Assembly: GCA_964035015.1 (NCBI GenBank)
Contig: OZ036013.1
Coordinates: 3,597,001-3,661,000 of the forward strand
Reading direction: 5' to 3'
DNA length: 64,000 bases
DNA from: Corallium rubrum
Taxonomy: Eukaryota > Cnidaria > Anthozoa > Scleralcyonacea > Coralliidae
The notes under the pieces are model-generated. The model was not told the DNA's origin. It did no database searches and saw only the letters and a list, made by a program, of their open reading frames with translations. The first letter of the stretch is position 1. Every line of letters begins with the position of its first letter. Made by a program: the position numbers and the translations under genes. Of this stretch, positions 25,058 to 57,170 are shown one piece after another.

Positions 25058-26323
25058 AAAACCGTTGTCAAATTACAGTATGTCTATTTACTAGCGACCT
25101 AAGGTGAAAAGCCGTTTGTTTTTCAAACGTTTCTTCGTTTAAAAAACATGTTGTCAAATCAAATGAAAACAAAACAAAGAAAGATAAAAATTCAAGCTTT
25201 TACAAAATACACGAGCTAAGAATTAATTTAAACTGTATTTCTGTTTCCGCCCGATTCCATCGCAAAGCCCTATTACTTGAGTGACGCTACACGGAGCAGA
25301 ACTAGATGGGTGTACTCTAAGGTGTCTTGACAGGATTAACGAAGACGTTGAATCCGACAAGATACATTAGGAGATACATACCAAGCAGTTATTCATCGCG
25401 GGCTCTTATTAAAATCCACGTGACATGTTCTCAAGGACTACGCTGAGCTTCTTGCGTCAACTTGTACTGAATTCTCGGATGCATTGCGCGCGGTTGAAAT
25501 TAGTGAACGTAGTAATGTAAAAAGTTATTCCCCTAAGGTATATAAGAGTATAGAAAAGTTTGACAAAAAATAGCGTCGTACGTATTGAACCAGTTCGGAT
25601 TAAGTCAAATCAATAAATGAAATAATTATTTCGTTGGGATCAAATTAACACTTTACTGAATAACTTTAATTCGTAAGAACAATATTTAACATTAATACGA
25701 TTAACATTGGATTAAATTAGTAAAATAATTAATGAAAATTAATTAACATAATTAACGTTAATTAAAGTTAATTAGAATTAATTAAAATTAATTAATATTA
25801 AATAGAATTTATTAAAATTAATTAGAATTAATAAGATTTAATTAGAAATAATTAGAATTAATTATTAACTAAAAGCAACTAATGAGTGTAGTTAATAGAT
25901 CCCGCCAAAACAATTATTTCGCGAATCAAATGTTAATTACGAAATTCTTTGTTTCACATCGGTAAATGAGTTACGCGGTTGGACAAGTTTAACAAGAAAC
26001 ACGCCTAGTTCTTTCAACATGCCACGGTTTTCAAATCAATATTCTACAATACTACTAAAACTAAAATACAAACTAACTATACGAAGCCAACGAAATTAAT
26101 CATAACGGAAAACAAATAGACGCTTTCGTAGCATCGTTTGTAGACGTTAACATAGCAATTTCCTCAAGGTTTACAATTAAAGGCACAGCGTCAGGTATTA
26201 CATTACCGTTTAATTAATAGTTTTGCGCGGGACAAAAATTATATTTGTGTGCAAAGGAAAGGAATAATATTCTTAAAACGTTAAAAGAGTAAGTCATTAG
26301 TGTATTTTCTTACGGACTATTTA
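25058..26323. other. Non-coding AT-rich region
   Basis: No gene. At 25730-25870 there is an irregular run of TTAATTAAAATTAATTAGAA-like words. Nothing else is recognised. Confidence 0.45.
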
Positions 26324-26721
26324 AGGCCCGGTCAAACGAGGATGAGAGTTGATGAGAGTCGATGAGAGTTGCAACTCTCGGTCGCGTTTGACCACCAACT
26401 CTCATCGACTCTCATGCACTCTTATCAACTCTCATCAACTTTGAGCTGGTTCAAATTTTAATGAGAGTTGATGAAAGTTTTTGCTCGTTTGACCGGTCAT
26501 GAGAGTTGGCATATGAGAGTTGATGAGAGTTTAGTACTTTGTTTACCTCGAAATTCGTTCCTAGTCTCCCTGCTACGCGCGGTAAATCCTACAACTCTCG
26601 TCAACACTCATGGCCAACTCTCGTCAACTCTCATCCTCGTTTGACCGGGCCATGAGAGTTGAGAAAACTCTCAGACACACTCTCACTTGCCAACTCTCAT
26701 CCTCGTTTGACTGGGGCTTTA
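26324..26721. mobile_element. MITE rich in ATGAGAGTTG words
   Basis: The ends are AGGCCCGGTCAAACGAGGAT and, inverted, ATCCTCGTTTGACTGGGGCT. The body consists of ATGAGAGTTGATGAGAGT words in both orientations. A second internal end-like copy (CTCGTTTGACCGGGCC near 26637) suggests two overlapping or nested copies. Confidence 0.75.
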
Positions 26722-26989
26722 GTCCAAGTTTTGACGTGTGTGATATTCACCATAATTTTAATCATGTGAACTTGAATTTGTCCACGACGTTTTTCAAGTT
26801 TCCGTCATGGTGACACTGTGCCTTTAACTATAAGTCAACTTTACAAATAACCAAATTCTTGGCTAAACTTTGAACACAAATTGGCGATATGAAATTAATA
26901 TTTGTAGAACGACGTTTCGATATCATCTCATTCAGGAACAATATATTTCACTGCAAGTACACATATTAGATTAGTTTTTGCTACAAGAT

Positions 26990-27320
26990 TTGTCAATTTG
27001 AGAGATGGTCTGAAAACTCAGCAAAACTCTTTGTTCTATCGTTTTGTTTACGTTTATGCAAACTTGTGCACGGTGAAGACAATGTATTTTTTGATACAGA
27101 AGCAATCATCCAATTCAGTTGCTCAACTGTGTTTTTTAAATATTAATAAGCTCTAGCAATTTCGGATTTCTTCTGAAAATGTTTTGTTTTGGGTACAACT
27201 AATGAAGAGGAAGCAAGAAAAGCTGACAATCTTGAATAAGGTACTAGACTAGTATATATATTTTTGTAAATAAAGATGTAAACATCGAACGAACTTGACG
27301 GCACCTTTAATATTTAAACA
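26990..27320. repeat. Dispersed repeat, related to 62010-62230
   Basis: It shares an ordered series with 62010-62230: GATGGTCTGAAAACTCAGC / ATATGGTCTGGAAACTCAGC, CTTTGT(T)CTATC, TTGTGCACGGTG, and a TTTAAATATTAATAA block. The two copies lie 35 kb apart. No protein is conserved between them. Confidence 0.6.
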
Positions 27321-27532
27321 GCAACGCTGCTATTAGATTGCTTCATTATACCAAAAATACAATCAGAGTTCAGCAAACGTGAAAGTGCATAAAAGCGTGC
27401 TCAAAATCATAGAACAAAGACTTTGGCCGCGTGTCCAGACATTTTCTTTCTCGAGACAATGCTCTGCATAATCAAAACTGACGTTCCCTGCGATTAAATC
27501 AAAAGTCGTTCAGCATATGTTTTTGATACCAC

Positions 27533-27667
27533 TAAGGCTATGTGCACACGGTAACGTTTTCGAGCGTTTTCGTATTGTTCCAAGTAATGAGCTGATTGTT
27601 CTCGATTCCCTTGAGAACAGTAAACAATACGAAAACGCTCGGAAACGTTACCGTGTGCACTTAACCT
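27533..27667. repeat. Short palindromic MITE
   Basis: TGTGCACACGGTAACGTTTT pairs with AAACGTTACCGTGTGCACTT, and ACGAAAACGCTC pairs with GAGCGTTTTCGT. Arms are about 50 bases with a loop near 27600. Confidence 0.8.
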
Positions 27668-28024
27668 AATTTGAACCTCGTAATATGTTCGCCCCTTCAG
27701 AACTGCATATGCTTAGAGGCGCCGTTCCCGTCATTGCACACGTATACATAACTACATGGTTTGTTTACTATATATAAACGATAACATGCATACCGTAGAC
27801 CCCGAGAAAAAGAAGTACGCTTGTGAAAGAATGTATAGTTTAGGTATTTTCAAAATCACTCAGACCGTGAAAAATTAGGCCGAACTATACGTGTTACGTA
27901 GTTGTCCTACGACGTTCGTGGTTTCTATGGAAACAAATGACGTTACCAGAACATGGAAAAGAATTCCAGCACTCTGCTAAGCTACTAACAAAGCTACAAC
28001 TCTATCAAAACACCTGCAAACCTG

Positions 28025-28147
28025 CCTCGTACCCAGGCGCGATTGAGGAGGGGGAGTGCGGGAGCGCGCAAGGAGCGATGGTGCCCTCTTCCCATCAGCC
28101 CCTTCGCGCGAAACCCTCCTCCCACAAAAAGACGCCTGGGTACCAGA
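28025..28147. repeat. GC-rich short element with inverted ends
   Basis: Starts CCTCGTACCCAGGCGCG and ends CGCCTGGGTACCAG. Much more GC-rich than its surroundings. The small frames on either strand are not supported as genes. Confidence 0.55.
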
Positions 28148-28504
28148 CAGCCTGCAAACAATACTACCATTAGAACTAGGATCACGCGTATATTCACAAT
28201 CGAACGAACGAATAAGATATAAAGAACACACTACAATATACGAAGTCGCAATTAAACGAATGGACAAACGAACGATTATAGTAGATATCCGAAACTAATC
28301 TACCGACGAAACTTGGATGCGCTCACTTCGACGTACCGACTCAACAAAGAAGGTGTTAGCGTGCATGCAGCGAAAAATACAGTTTGAAATAAACTCTATT
28401 ATTATTAACTTTATCTATGTATTAAAGCACGTAGGATCCGAATATGATGAGAAAAAAAATTGAATTGAACTTTCCCCCCGTTGATTTTTGAAGCATTTTT
28501 GTAA

Positions 28505-28742
28505 AAAGCCGTGTTGTATAAAGAGTCTGGCACTAGCAAATGTGTGGCGTAAACAGAGGAACGATTTTGCGATCCATTAAAGTAAACACACTCGTCAAAT
28601 ACTCAAAAACATGTGCGGTTGGAAACTCGCACAAGTTATATTCATCATAAATCAGCTTTTCTTATTATTTCAATCGTCCAGGTTCAACTGCTTACGTCAC
28701 AAACTTGCTAGCGCCAGACTCTTTATACAACACGGCTTTTTT
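28505..28742. repeat. Inverted repeat
   Basis: AAAGCCGTGTTGTATAAAGA at the left pairs with TCTTTATACAACACGGCTTT at the right, continuing inward through GTCTGGCACTAGCAA/TTGCTAGCGCCAGAC. Confidence 0.85.
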
Positions 28743-29348
28743 TGGAATACTTTGTTAAAAAATCCCAAAATTAACCAAAAGTATGGTTTGCTTCAAATTT
28801 TTATCATCATGTTCGTATTCTCCACACTGTGGCGCATATAACAAGCCTGAAAAATAATTTGCCTTGAGTTGACCTTTAAAATTATATATGGTCAGAATTT
28901 AAAGCTTTTTCATATCCCACTACGTTCGTATCTCTATGATAAAGTAATGAAATCAATTCTAAATCCACGACGTCCCAGGATTGGATGATAACGATTCCCG
29001 CCAAAATTGCGCAGAACTATTGCGCAGTAGCCATACTCGATACTGGATCTAACTAAGTAAATGATCATATGAAAAAGTAGTAAATGCCAAACCCTTTTAG
29101 TAATTTCAAGAGTTCTTTCAAGAAAATAGTTTATTTCGAATAGTATTTTTTCACTGCATATACACCTACATGTACGAGGATACATTTTAGTCTATTTCCC
29201 TCGTTTATTTCCCTTTGTACACAAAGGTTTATGGTAAAATTTGCATGTCGCCATATTTTTTGTCACAGTGTCAAGGTGACTGCGCCATCAACCTTTCAAA
29301 TGACTTTTATATAACTGGACTGGCAATTTCGATTCAAGATGGCAGCTC

Positions 29349-29493
29349 ATGGATCCTTTCTTCCATAGTAGTAACCGCTGACCGTCTCCTGAATGAACTT
29401 ATAATTTCATTAATCGGACTGCGGGCGCGGCTGAGCCCACAAAATACAGGGAAAATCAAGTCAGCGGTCACTACCACAAGAAAAGGGATCCGT
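29349..29493. repeat. Imperfect inverted repeat
   Basis: GGATCCTTTCTTCCATAGTA with GTAACCGCTGAC pairs with GTCAGCGGTCAC and CAAGAAAAGGGATCC. A 98-codon frame on the plus strand covers it, but such symmetry argues against a gene. Confidence 0.6.
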
Positions 29494-29817
29494 ATTTCTG
29501 CCATTTTTTAGGTCAATTTTTTAGTGGAAAAGACCCGTAGTCCAGTTATATGGGTAGGACATGCGTGTACGCGACATGCACAGACAACAAGAGTATCTGT
29601 TTCTAACAAAGGCAGGCTCTAGACCTGCTCATGACAATTCATTGATTTATTGTTATGTAGGTTGGCCATGGGGAACTTAATCTTGCATGTTTCGCGTCTG
29701 TTGCTAATTTAGTCTCACAATGAAACTGCATTATCTTTGCAAGCAAACCATGTACAAAAAAGCGAGACATAAAACAGGATTAATTTCTCCTTGGTCCAAC
29801 CTTGATAAAACAAATTC

Positions 29818-29932
29818 ACGCGTGATGAACTCCACGCGTGATGAACTCCACGCCTGATGGATTCCACGCGTGGTCAACTCCTCGCGTGATGGATTCCACG
29901 CGTAGTGAACTCCACGCGTGGGAAAACCGCGC
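29818..29932. repeat. CACGCGTGATGAACTC minisatellite
   Basis: Seven or so copies of a 16-17 base unit carrying ACGCGT palindromes. Just downstream, at about 30020-30080, a second short repeat (TAATGTATAGCTATGC) is present. Confidence 0.85.
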
Positions 29933-30529
29933 GCGGTAAATTTACTTGCGAGGAGAATATTCTCGGAGTTTCCGAAAGTCGCGTGACAAGGAAACTAAAT
30001 AAAATAATTACTGACTACTAACTGCGTGTACTAATGTGTAGCTATGCTAATGTATAGCTATGCTAATGTATAGCTATCCTAAAATTGCGTGAAGGTCCAC
30101 GCAAGCTTCTCGCACATTTTCGTACATGTATGTAAAATTAAAAATTTCATGGAAAGTTAAAAATTTTATATATTCGGGGGAAAAGAAATTTTGCAAAAAG
30201 GAGTAACATTCCCACGAGCAGAAATGTCCAAACCGAAATTATAATACTTCATCTGCGACTGGTGGAAACGTGATACTGATATCTCATTTGCAATACATAA
30301 CTCCACACAGCAGACTACACCCAGCCTGCATGTGTGCCGCCTTTGGGCAAAACCCACATGCAGGCTAGATTATACCCGTAATATAATACATACCCGATTA
30401 GGCAGTTCAGTGTATGGTACATTCAGATAGCCCGCGAGTCAGGTCATATTTTGACGAGCTCATCAAAATACAAATAACCAGCGTGATATACGCGTACTCA
30501 TACACTAAACTTTTAAATAAGATATGTAT

Positions 30530-31015
30530 TAAAGTGTATACGAAATTAAATTAAGTTTGTCTTATTTGAAAGAACTCTTAAAATAATGGGGAATATCAAT
30601 TTACAGCTTTTTCATATTTTACTTAGTTCTTGAGATATTTAGACTTATGTGATATTCAAATGAGATAACTTATGGTTCGTTTTTTCACTGATTAACATAT
30701 TCGAAAATCGCGAATATTTTTAAGATTATTGAACAAAATCACTTGAAACTTTGCATATTGCTACAGTTCATGCAACTAAACATGAAAGACAAGTTACAAG
30801 AGATTTTGATCAATAATCTTTAAAATATTCGCGAATTTCGAATATGTTAATTAGAAAAAAACGAACCATAAGTAGTATCTCATTTTGAATATCACATAAG
30901 TCAAAATATCTCAAGAACTAAGTAAAATATGAAAAAGCTGTAAATTGATATTCCCCATTATTTTAAGAGTTCTTTCAAATAAGACAAACTTAATTTTCGT
31001 TTCATATACACTTTA
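30530..31015. mobile_element. Foldback element, family F1 copy 2
   Basis: A 486-bp palindrome starting AAAGTGTATACGAAATTAA and ending in TTTCGTTTCATATACACTTT. The inner arms match copy 1 at 23707-24190 (for example GGGGAATATCAATTTACAGC and TTATGTGATATTCAAATGAG). The centres differ more than the arms. Confidence 0.88.
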
Positions 31016-31294
31016 AACGAACCCTTTGATTTTCAGCAGAGTCTAAAAAGATTTAAAAACTAACAAAGTAAAAAGCGCGGGAAGAAAACCGGTTTCAAAC
31101 AGGGTTTTCTAGAGTCCAACTAACACACAGCTGAAACATCGCAGAATGCTTAAACTGGTCTAACGTGTAAATTGGACTAGCCGAAACGAAGCAGGACAAT
31201 AAATATGCGTATATTAAACGGCGGTGAATGCCAGTGAATAGCGACAAATGAAGCGTTTACGTAGTTTTCCAAGCAGACGATCACCAGAATACCG

Positions 31295-50036
<18,742 letters not shown>

Positions 50037-51033
50037 GGCTTTTCCCGTTGATGTTTTTTTAAAATTTTTTTACACACTTGAATAACAATCGTATCTTGAT
50101 TTCTTAACCTTTGGTGATTTCAGCCGAATGGTAGGAACCTCTTTGAGCATTTCTTGCCTGTGCTAGTTCCTCAATACCACAAGCACACGCAACGGCGACG
50201 GTCTATTCAAAAATGGCGAGCCCGATTCGGTAATTGCAACAAGGCGAAGCCCGAAGTTCTCAGGCGTTGATATTTCGCTATCACAATTCACAAGGTCTCG
50301 ATATAAACGTCCACAACTCTTCGCAGTCCAAATCACTCTTCCGATCGCCTTTAAGTACTGGAGATCGCAAGATGTATGTTTGTAACGAAGCGATCAAAAC
50401 CGAAGGCAATGTGCAACGATTAAAAGCCTTTATTTCGTCGTTGGAATTAAACAGCAGCTTGGTATGATGGCGTGTTGTTTCAGAGTGGGAAGCAAATCGA
50501 GATCATGTGATCACGCTATCGGAAAGCCACGCGAGGTAAAAAGCCCCGATACCACTAGTCCCCCGACGGATAAAAAGCCCCAACGCAGGGAAAAGGCGCC
50601 CAGGTAACAGTTTACTCGCTCATAGCTAGGGTCGTCAATAGACTAATAGACCGTTTACTCGATCAGATTTTAGTGAAAAATATTTTAAAAAATTGACCAT
50701 TTAGCCAATATAAACAGGTCATCAAGGTCGCCAGTTCGATTCCTAGCCTAGTCGGAAAGCCTTAATTAATATTGCATTTTCGCCACTGATCCCAGTTTAA
50801 CGCATTGGAGCGATCTTCAGGCAAATAAAGTGTTCCGTTTCAACTATGCCTTTTATAGTGTCAATCTTATCGATATGTTTAAAAATAACGGTGAAATTTA
50901 AAATTTTAAAATATAACGGTCAAGTTTAAAAACTAAAATTAACGGTGCCTATGAAGCGAAAATTATTATTCTCTTAAATGAAAGAACTCTCAAAACGACA
51001 AAATAACATCTTTTGCAGATCTTCGTTTCCGTG
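50037..51033. other. Upstream region of gene A
   Basis: The 5' flank of gene A. A 77-codon plus-strand frame at 50234-50467 has no recognisable domain. At about 50735 a B-box-like CAGTTCGATTCC marks a tRNA-derived SINE fragment. No core promoter element could be assigned. Confidence 0.4.
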
Positions 51034-51306
51034 CCTCGTTGTTGAGGTATTTCAATTTTTTTGATATGGAAATTAAACACTTTGACGTCACACGTGTATA
51101 ATGAGTTATCAGAGAAGGTTCGGTATCTTTGCTATTATCAAACGAAATCAATTAAAAATCTGTATGTCTAATGCTGTATGCGAAATAGACGCACAATATC
51201 GGCTTCGAAGTGATTTCGTTTGATAATAGCAAAGATATAGAACTTTCTCCGATAACTCATTATACACGTCATGTGATGTCAAGAAACTGAAATATCTCAA
51301 CAAGGA
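51034..51306. repeat. Foldback element
   Basis: CTCGTTGTTGAGGTATTTCA pairs with GAAATATCTCAACAAGGA. CACACGTGTATAATGAGTTA pairs with TAACTCATTATACACGTCAT. GCTATTATCAAACGAAATCA pairs with GATTTCGTTTGATAATAGC. The centre is near 51172. Confidence 0.85.
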
Positions 51307-51381
51307 ATCACCTGACATCGTTAATCTGGCTTCGTGCGCGCGGCTATATGTTCTTTAAGTAAAAATTATTTTGATGGCGGC

Positions 51382-51427
<46 letters not shown>

Positions 51428-51429
<2 letters not shown>

Positions 51430-51725
51430 CTGTCATATGTTGTTAGGCCGTTGTAAATAATCATATAATTCAACCTTTGTAACAGGACTTGCCCAGGAAA
51501 CGTCGGAATAAAGTTTATTTAAATAGGCGTTTTGTGTTGAACTACAAAGTTAAACACTGAAACGTGTGGTTATTTGTCGTGTTTGTTCGAGATAAAGAAA
51601 AATCATGTTTTCTCAAGGCTTGAGGTTAAACCTTTAATTAACTTTGAAATAATTGTGGCAAGAATTCAATCCCGACGCTCTGTAGCCTTGGGCGAACATT
51701 TTTCGTAGCCATGCAATCTACATTG
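51428..51725 (+). repeat. Direct repeat copy 1 (pair with 52549-52845)
   Basis: Shares GTCATATGTTGT, AGGACTTGCCCAGGAAA-GTCGGAATAAAG and CTTTAATTAACTTTGAAATA with the second copy, about 1.12 kb away. GAAACGTCGGAATAAAG resembles the 3' part of a Penelope-type terminal hammerhead. A (TA)n tract (51387-51425) precedes it. Confidence 0.85.
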
Positions 51726-52156
51726 GAATTGTACCACACTGCTGACCTCCTTCCATCTTGCCCATCCTGCGCTTATCCGGTTCCTTACTTCCTTCTCTGT
51801 TCCACCTGTGCTCCTTTTGCTTTTGGAGTTGGACAAAAAGTTGAACAGCTTTGCCTTTTGATCAAGGCGGTACTTGCATGTTGTTGGTAGATTTCAAAAT
51901 AGACTGACTGACTTTGTAGTTTAACAGTGATCAGATGTGGCTGACAACTGTCTTGACCACAGTCAGCCTTTGAACTGATCTTCCTCAGCCCACCCCCACC
52001 TTTGCTTGTGTGGTAAAGAGCAGGCCGTATAGAGCCTTGGGTGAACACCTGACCCAGGTGCCCATGTTTTATTTTATTCTGACATTTTACATTTAACAAT
52101 TTCATTCTGGCTAACTTCAGGGCTAGCAGGTTGTGACAACCAACATTCTTGCAAAC

Positions 52157-52159
<3 letters not shown>

Positions 52160-52224
<65 letters not shown>

Positions 52225-52369
52225 AATGATATTGGGCATTTCACTCGATTACATAGCATGTTCTAATGATTTAGGGTGAAGGAAAATTCGAGTGTAGAAT
52301 ATATACATTTTAAGACCAGACCGGGAGCAGTTGCGAAAAATGCAACTACACAGGCCCTCCGGCAGAAAT

Positions 52370-52431
<62 letters not shown>
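52160..52431 (-). mobile_element. SINE 3' part between two (TA)n tracts
   Basis: (TA)n runs at 52161-52220 and 52375-52430 flank a minus-strand segment reading GGCCTGTGTAGTTGCATTTT, then AAAATGTATATATTCTACAC. It matches the body of the plus-strand SINE at 53575-53760. Confidence 0.65.
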
Positions 52432-52433
<2 letters not shown>

Positions 52434-52548
52434 AGAGTCTTGATTTCAATAAATCAAGAGTCCTGATTTCAAAATTTCCCGGGGGAGCATGCCCCCGGAC
52501 CCTAAAAATGTATTTTGACTTCGGCTCCCCCCTTTCAAAATCCTGCTA

Positions 52549-52845
52549 CTTGTCATATGTTGTGAGGCCTTTGTAAATAATCGTATAATTCAACCTTTGT
52601 AACAGGACTTGCCCAGGAAATGTCGGAATAAAGTTTATTTAAATAGGCGTTTTGTGTTGAACTACAAAGTTAAACACTTAAACGTGTGATTATTTGTCGT
52701 GTTTGTGTGTTGACGTAACCCGAAGCTTGAGGTTAAACCTTTAATTAACTTTGAAATAATTTTGGCAAGAATTCAATCCCGACGCTCTGTTCTGTAGCCT
52801 TGGGCGAAACATTTTTCGTAGCCATGCAATCTACATCGGAATCAG
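52549..52845 (+). repeat. Direct repeat copy 2
   Basis: Close to copy 1 at 51428-51725 except for a replaced segment around 52700 (TGTGTTGACGTAACCCG versus TTCGAGATAAAG...TTTTCTC). Confidence 0.85.
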
Positions 52846-53064
52846 GCAATCAATCAGCTGTCTCACCTGTTTCCGCTAATTTCCGTCCTTCATCTCTGGC
52901 AACCGTTTGATGCGAACGCACTTCATTCAGAATTTGAACACGGTCCAACTCGTGCGCGTGACCGTGACAAAGTCGGTCAAAACAAAGAACCAAGATGGCG
53001 TCATTCTTGGCATTTGACGTCACACATCTTTCATTCTATCAAGTGAATGATCGATTTGTAATTT

Positions 53065-53433
53065 TTGAAATTAAAGACAATGATAAACAGTGGGGGTAAA
53101 TCAACCAGTTTCAAAAACGCCGTTGCTCATGACGTCAACGTTGCCATGGTGAGTGGCGTCTTCAAAGTCCCGACGTTTGTTGACCAAATCATTCGTGATG
53201 TTTTTGTTTGCAGTGGATTTGCCACCCAGCTTGGGAATACGTTGCAAGAGGTCAGTAAAAAGACGGGGACCATCTTTTTACTTTGCTCTGCGGTTAAAAA
53301 CGTTCCTGTCCGATCCTCTATTGCTCCATTGATGATCGAAGACACCAAAGCTTTTGGAGTGTCAATTGGAGTGTCGAAATATTGGGATATAAACAGTAAC
53401 ATTTTAAGCTTCAATTCATTCAAAAACTTTTAA
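53065..53433 (+). other. Open frames on both strands, function unknown
   Basis: A 122-codon plus frame and a 98-codon minus frame overlap almost completely in a locally GC-richer block. The plus frame contains a CSGFATQLGNTLQEVSKKTG stretch, the minus frame TFLTAEQSKKMVPVFLLTS. Neither has a splice context or a recognised domain. It may be a fragment of a repetitive coding element. Confidence 0.25.
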
Positions 53434-53574
53434 GCTAGATGCCCAGAGTAGTGTTAAACTATTATAAGTAATATTGGGAATTTCACTCGATTAACCGAGT
53501 GAAATACCCAATATTACTTATAATATACCCAATTCTCTCCTAGCATTACCACCTTATTATATATACAGTACTCG

Positions 53575-53760
53575 CGATCAAGCTCTCGGCAACGCCCTCC
53601 GTGGTCAGAGCATTGCACTAGAATCACAAGGTCGTGGGTTCAATTCCTGCTGGAAGGCCTGTGTAGTTGCATTTTTTGCAACTGGTCCCCGGTTTGGTTT
53701 AAAATGTATATATTCTACACTCGAATTTTTCTTCACGCAAAATCCTTAGTGTTAAACTAC
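53575..53760 (+). mobile_element. tRNA-derived SINE
   Basis: The head CCGTGGTCAGAGCATTGCAC with GGTCGTGGGTTCAATTCC has the D-arm and B-box (GGTTCAATTCC) of a tRNA gene at the right spacing. It is followed by a tRNA-unrelated body shared with 52255-52375 in reverse orientation. A separate hairpin (ATTGGGAATTTCACTCG with its complement) sits just upstream at 53463-53522. Confidence 0.78.
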
Positions 53761-54266
53761 GTTTTATTGCCAAGTAATCAACAGACTTTAGACCCTGTTA
53801 CACGTTGGACCGATGGTGGAATATTCCCCCCAACGTTATAGAAACACAAAGGTGAAGAACCGCCAATCTTAAAATTGAAGGTTATCTCTGAATTACGTCA
53901 TTAAGCACTCAACTTCAATCTGCAATAATGTAGAAATGCGTGGGTTTGAGGTAAATGATCGCGATATGGTAAAATGATAAGCCGAAAGGCCAAGGACAAA
54001 TTCCTGACAAGTACAACTGGAACAACATATCAGACATAATCTATTAAAGAGTGCAAATCAAAGTACGTTTTTCAAAATGTCAGAAAGAAATCATGTTTAA
54101 GAATGAAATTTTTAGGTTATGAAAGAGTTTTAGGAGGAGAACGAGACACTGTATTCGCATGCAAAAATAGAATCTGTGTTGTTTTCATACAGTTTGAGAT
54201 ATGGAATTTATTATTGGATAGTGAAAACATAACGAGAAAGTTTATTAATTTTGATTTGGGTCACTC

Positions 54267-54374
<108 letters not shown>

Positions 54375-54490
54375 TAATAATAATGGAAACTTTCTTTATT
54401 TATGATTTACGTATACTACAATGATAAACCTCTCTTTTACAGGTAGTTTACCAATGTCTACTTGAATTAACACTATATGGTGTAAAAATA

Positions 54491-54760
54491 TTAGTATGAC
54501 ATTAAAGTCAGGTTATCGCATTCTTTGTTACGTTTACAAAATATATAGTAAGAGGTCCTTATGCAAGTGTTCATAATTTTCTGAGTATAGTACTTTCTAC
54601 ATCGTTCGTCAAATTTCAGGTCTTTCAGCATTTCAATAAAGTCTATAGATGACTGATTAAAAACTCCAAGCGAACTGATAGATAAATTTATAAATTTCAC
54701 TTTTTCATAATTTTTGTGCTGTTCGTTAATAAGTTCTAGATATTTTTCCTGTATAGGCAA
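54491..54760 (-). pseudogene. Possible retroelement reverse-transcriptase C-terminal fragment
   Basis: An 89-codon frame with KVKFINLSISSLGVF and MNTCIRTSYYIFCKRNKE resembles, from memory, the C-terminal tail of non-LTR reverse transcriptases annotated as uncharacterised proteins in invertebrates. There is no catalytic motif. Identity is uncertain; it could be another repeat-derived frame. Confidence 0.4.
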
Positions 54761-54891
54761 AAGGTTTTCATGTTATTTGAGGCAGCACTTCAATTGCGAT
54801 AGTAACTTCTAGTTGATATTCACTTAAAACTGAATATATACATTGCTCGTAAGCAATCTTCAGGCAAATCTGAAGATTGCTTACGGGCATG

Positions 54892-54893
<2 letters not shown>

Positions 54894-54961
<68 letters not shown>
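54894..54961. repeat. (TA)n microsatellite
   Basis: Pure TA run. Another long one lies at 55563-55684 with a single-base phase slip near 55608. Confidence 0.95.
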
Positions 54962-54965
<4 letters not shown>

Positions 54966-54988
54966 TACTATTTACAGAATGAATGGCC

Positions 54989-55036
54989 GTTCTGTATCGG
55001 GGTATACAGAATATATTCTGTATCCCGATACAGAAC
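54989..55036. repeat. 48-base near-perfect palindrome
   Basis: GTTCTGTATCGGGGTATACA meets its complement ending CCCGATACAGAAC around an AGAATATATTCT centre. It heads the sequence that ends with the shared tail at 55190-55245. Confidence 0.85.
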
Positions 55037-55261
55037 GGACACGAATTCGGTAAATGACTTCTAACACGATCCGGCTTGGTAAATTCATTGGCGTAGTAAT
55101 TTTTCTAAAAAAACGTTGTCTAAGTCGAGACTGATCAAAGCTAAAGTTTATGTACATCAAGATGAATCTGTATCACATATACAGACACTGCATTAAACAT
55201 GGCTTTTCTTTGTGTTTTCGTCATGAATTATTAATGAGTATTTTAACAACACGAGCGGCCG

Positions 55262-55320
55262 TGTTGTATTGAATTATACAATCACGAGCCGAAGGCGAGT
55301 GATTGTATGTTCAATACAAC
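55262..55320. repeat. Hairpin with conserved loop
   Basis: Arms GTTGTATTGAATTATACAAT and ATTGTATGTTCAATACAAC enclose the loop CACGAGCCGAAGGCGAGTG. Nearly the same loop (CACGAGGCGAAGCCGAGTG) occurs at 56189-56207 inside arms of different sequence. A second hairpin follows at 55388-55465. Confidence 0.75.
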
Positions 55321-55559
55321 AAGGACGCGAGTGTTGTAAACAACTTGTGAAATGAATGAATAGTAAAAATCCCTTTGGGATATTGAGATGCTAATTAGTT
55401 GCAAGCACTAGTGGTTGTATCAGAAGAGTATACATCCACTAGTGGTTGTAACTAATTAGCATCATTGGTTTTAGTTTGTATGGGGTTTACAGGGGTAACA
55501 TGTGACGTAATTTCTGAAATTGGATTGGCTGCAAAACTCATCAATTAGTAATGAATTTC

Positions 55560-56756
<1,197 letters not shown>

Positions 56757-56769
56757 TTGCGTAGAAACA

Positions 56770-57060
56770 ACACGCACACGTCAAGGTGCACGTCCACTTC
56801 ACGCGCACCTCAAGGCACGTCTACTTCACGCACACGTCAAGGCGCACGTCCACTTCACGCACACGTCAAGGTGCACGTCCACTTCACGCGCACGCGCACT
56901 TCACGCACACGTCAAGGCGCACATCTACTTCACGCGCACGTAAAGGCGCACGCCCACTTCACGCGCACGTCAAGGCGCACGTCTACTTCACGCGCGCGTC
57001 AAGGCGCACGTCTACTTCACGCGCACGTCAATGCGCACGTCCACTTTACGCGCACGTCTA
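56770..57060. repeat. 29-bp GC-rich minisatellite
   Basis: About ten units of CACGCGCACGTCAAGGCGCA + CGTCTACTT, just downstream of the stop codon of gene B. The Arg/Thr/Ser/His frames through it are artefacts. Confidence 0.92.
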
Positions 57061-57170
57061 GTAGAGCACGTCTACGAGGACATCCACGTCTACCAACACG
57101 AACACGTCCAGGTCCACGAAGACCAACACAACTCACACATACGTATATGTACACAGTAAACTAACCTTTT

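Noticed and set aside
50234-50467. 77-codon plus-strand frame upstream of gene A
   Set aside because: No recognised domain, no splice context, and it overlaps the likely promoter side of gene A.
53584-53660. Functional tRNA gene
   Set aside because: A and B boxes are present, but acceptor and anticodon stems do not pair and the same body occurs elsewhere in reverse, so it is a SINE.
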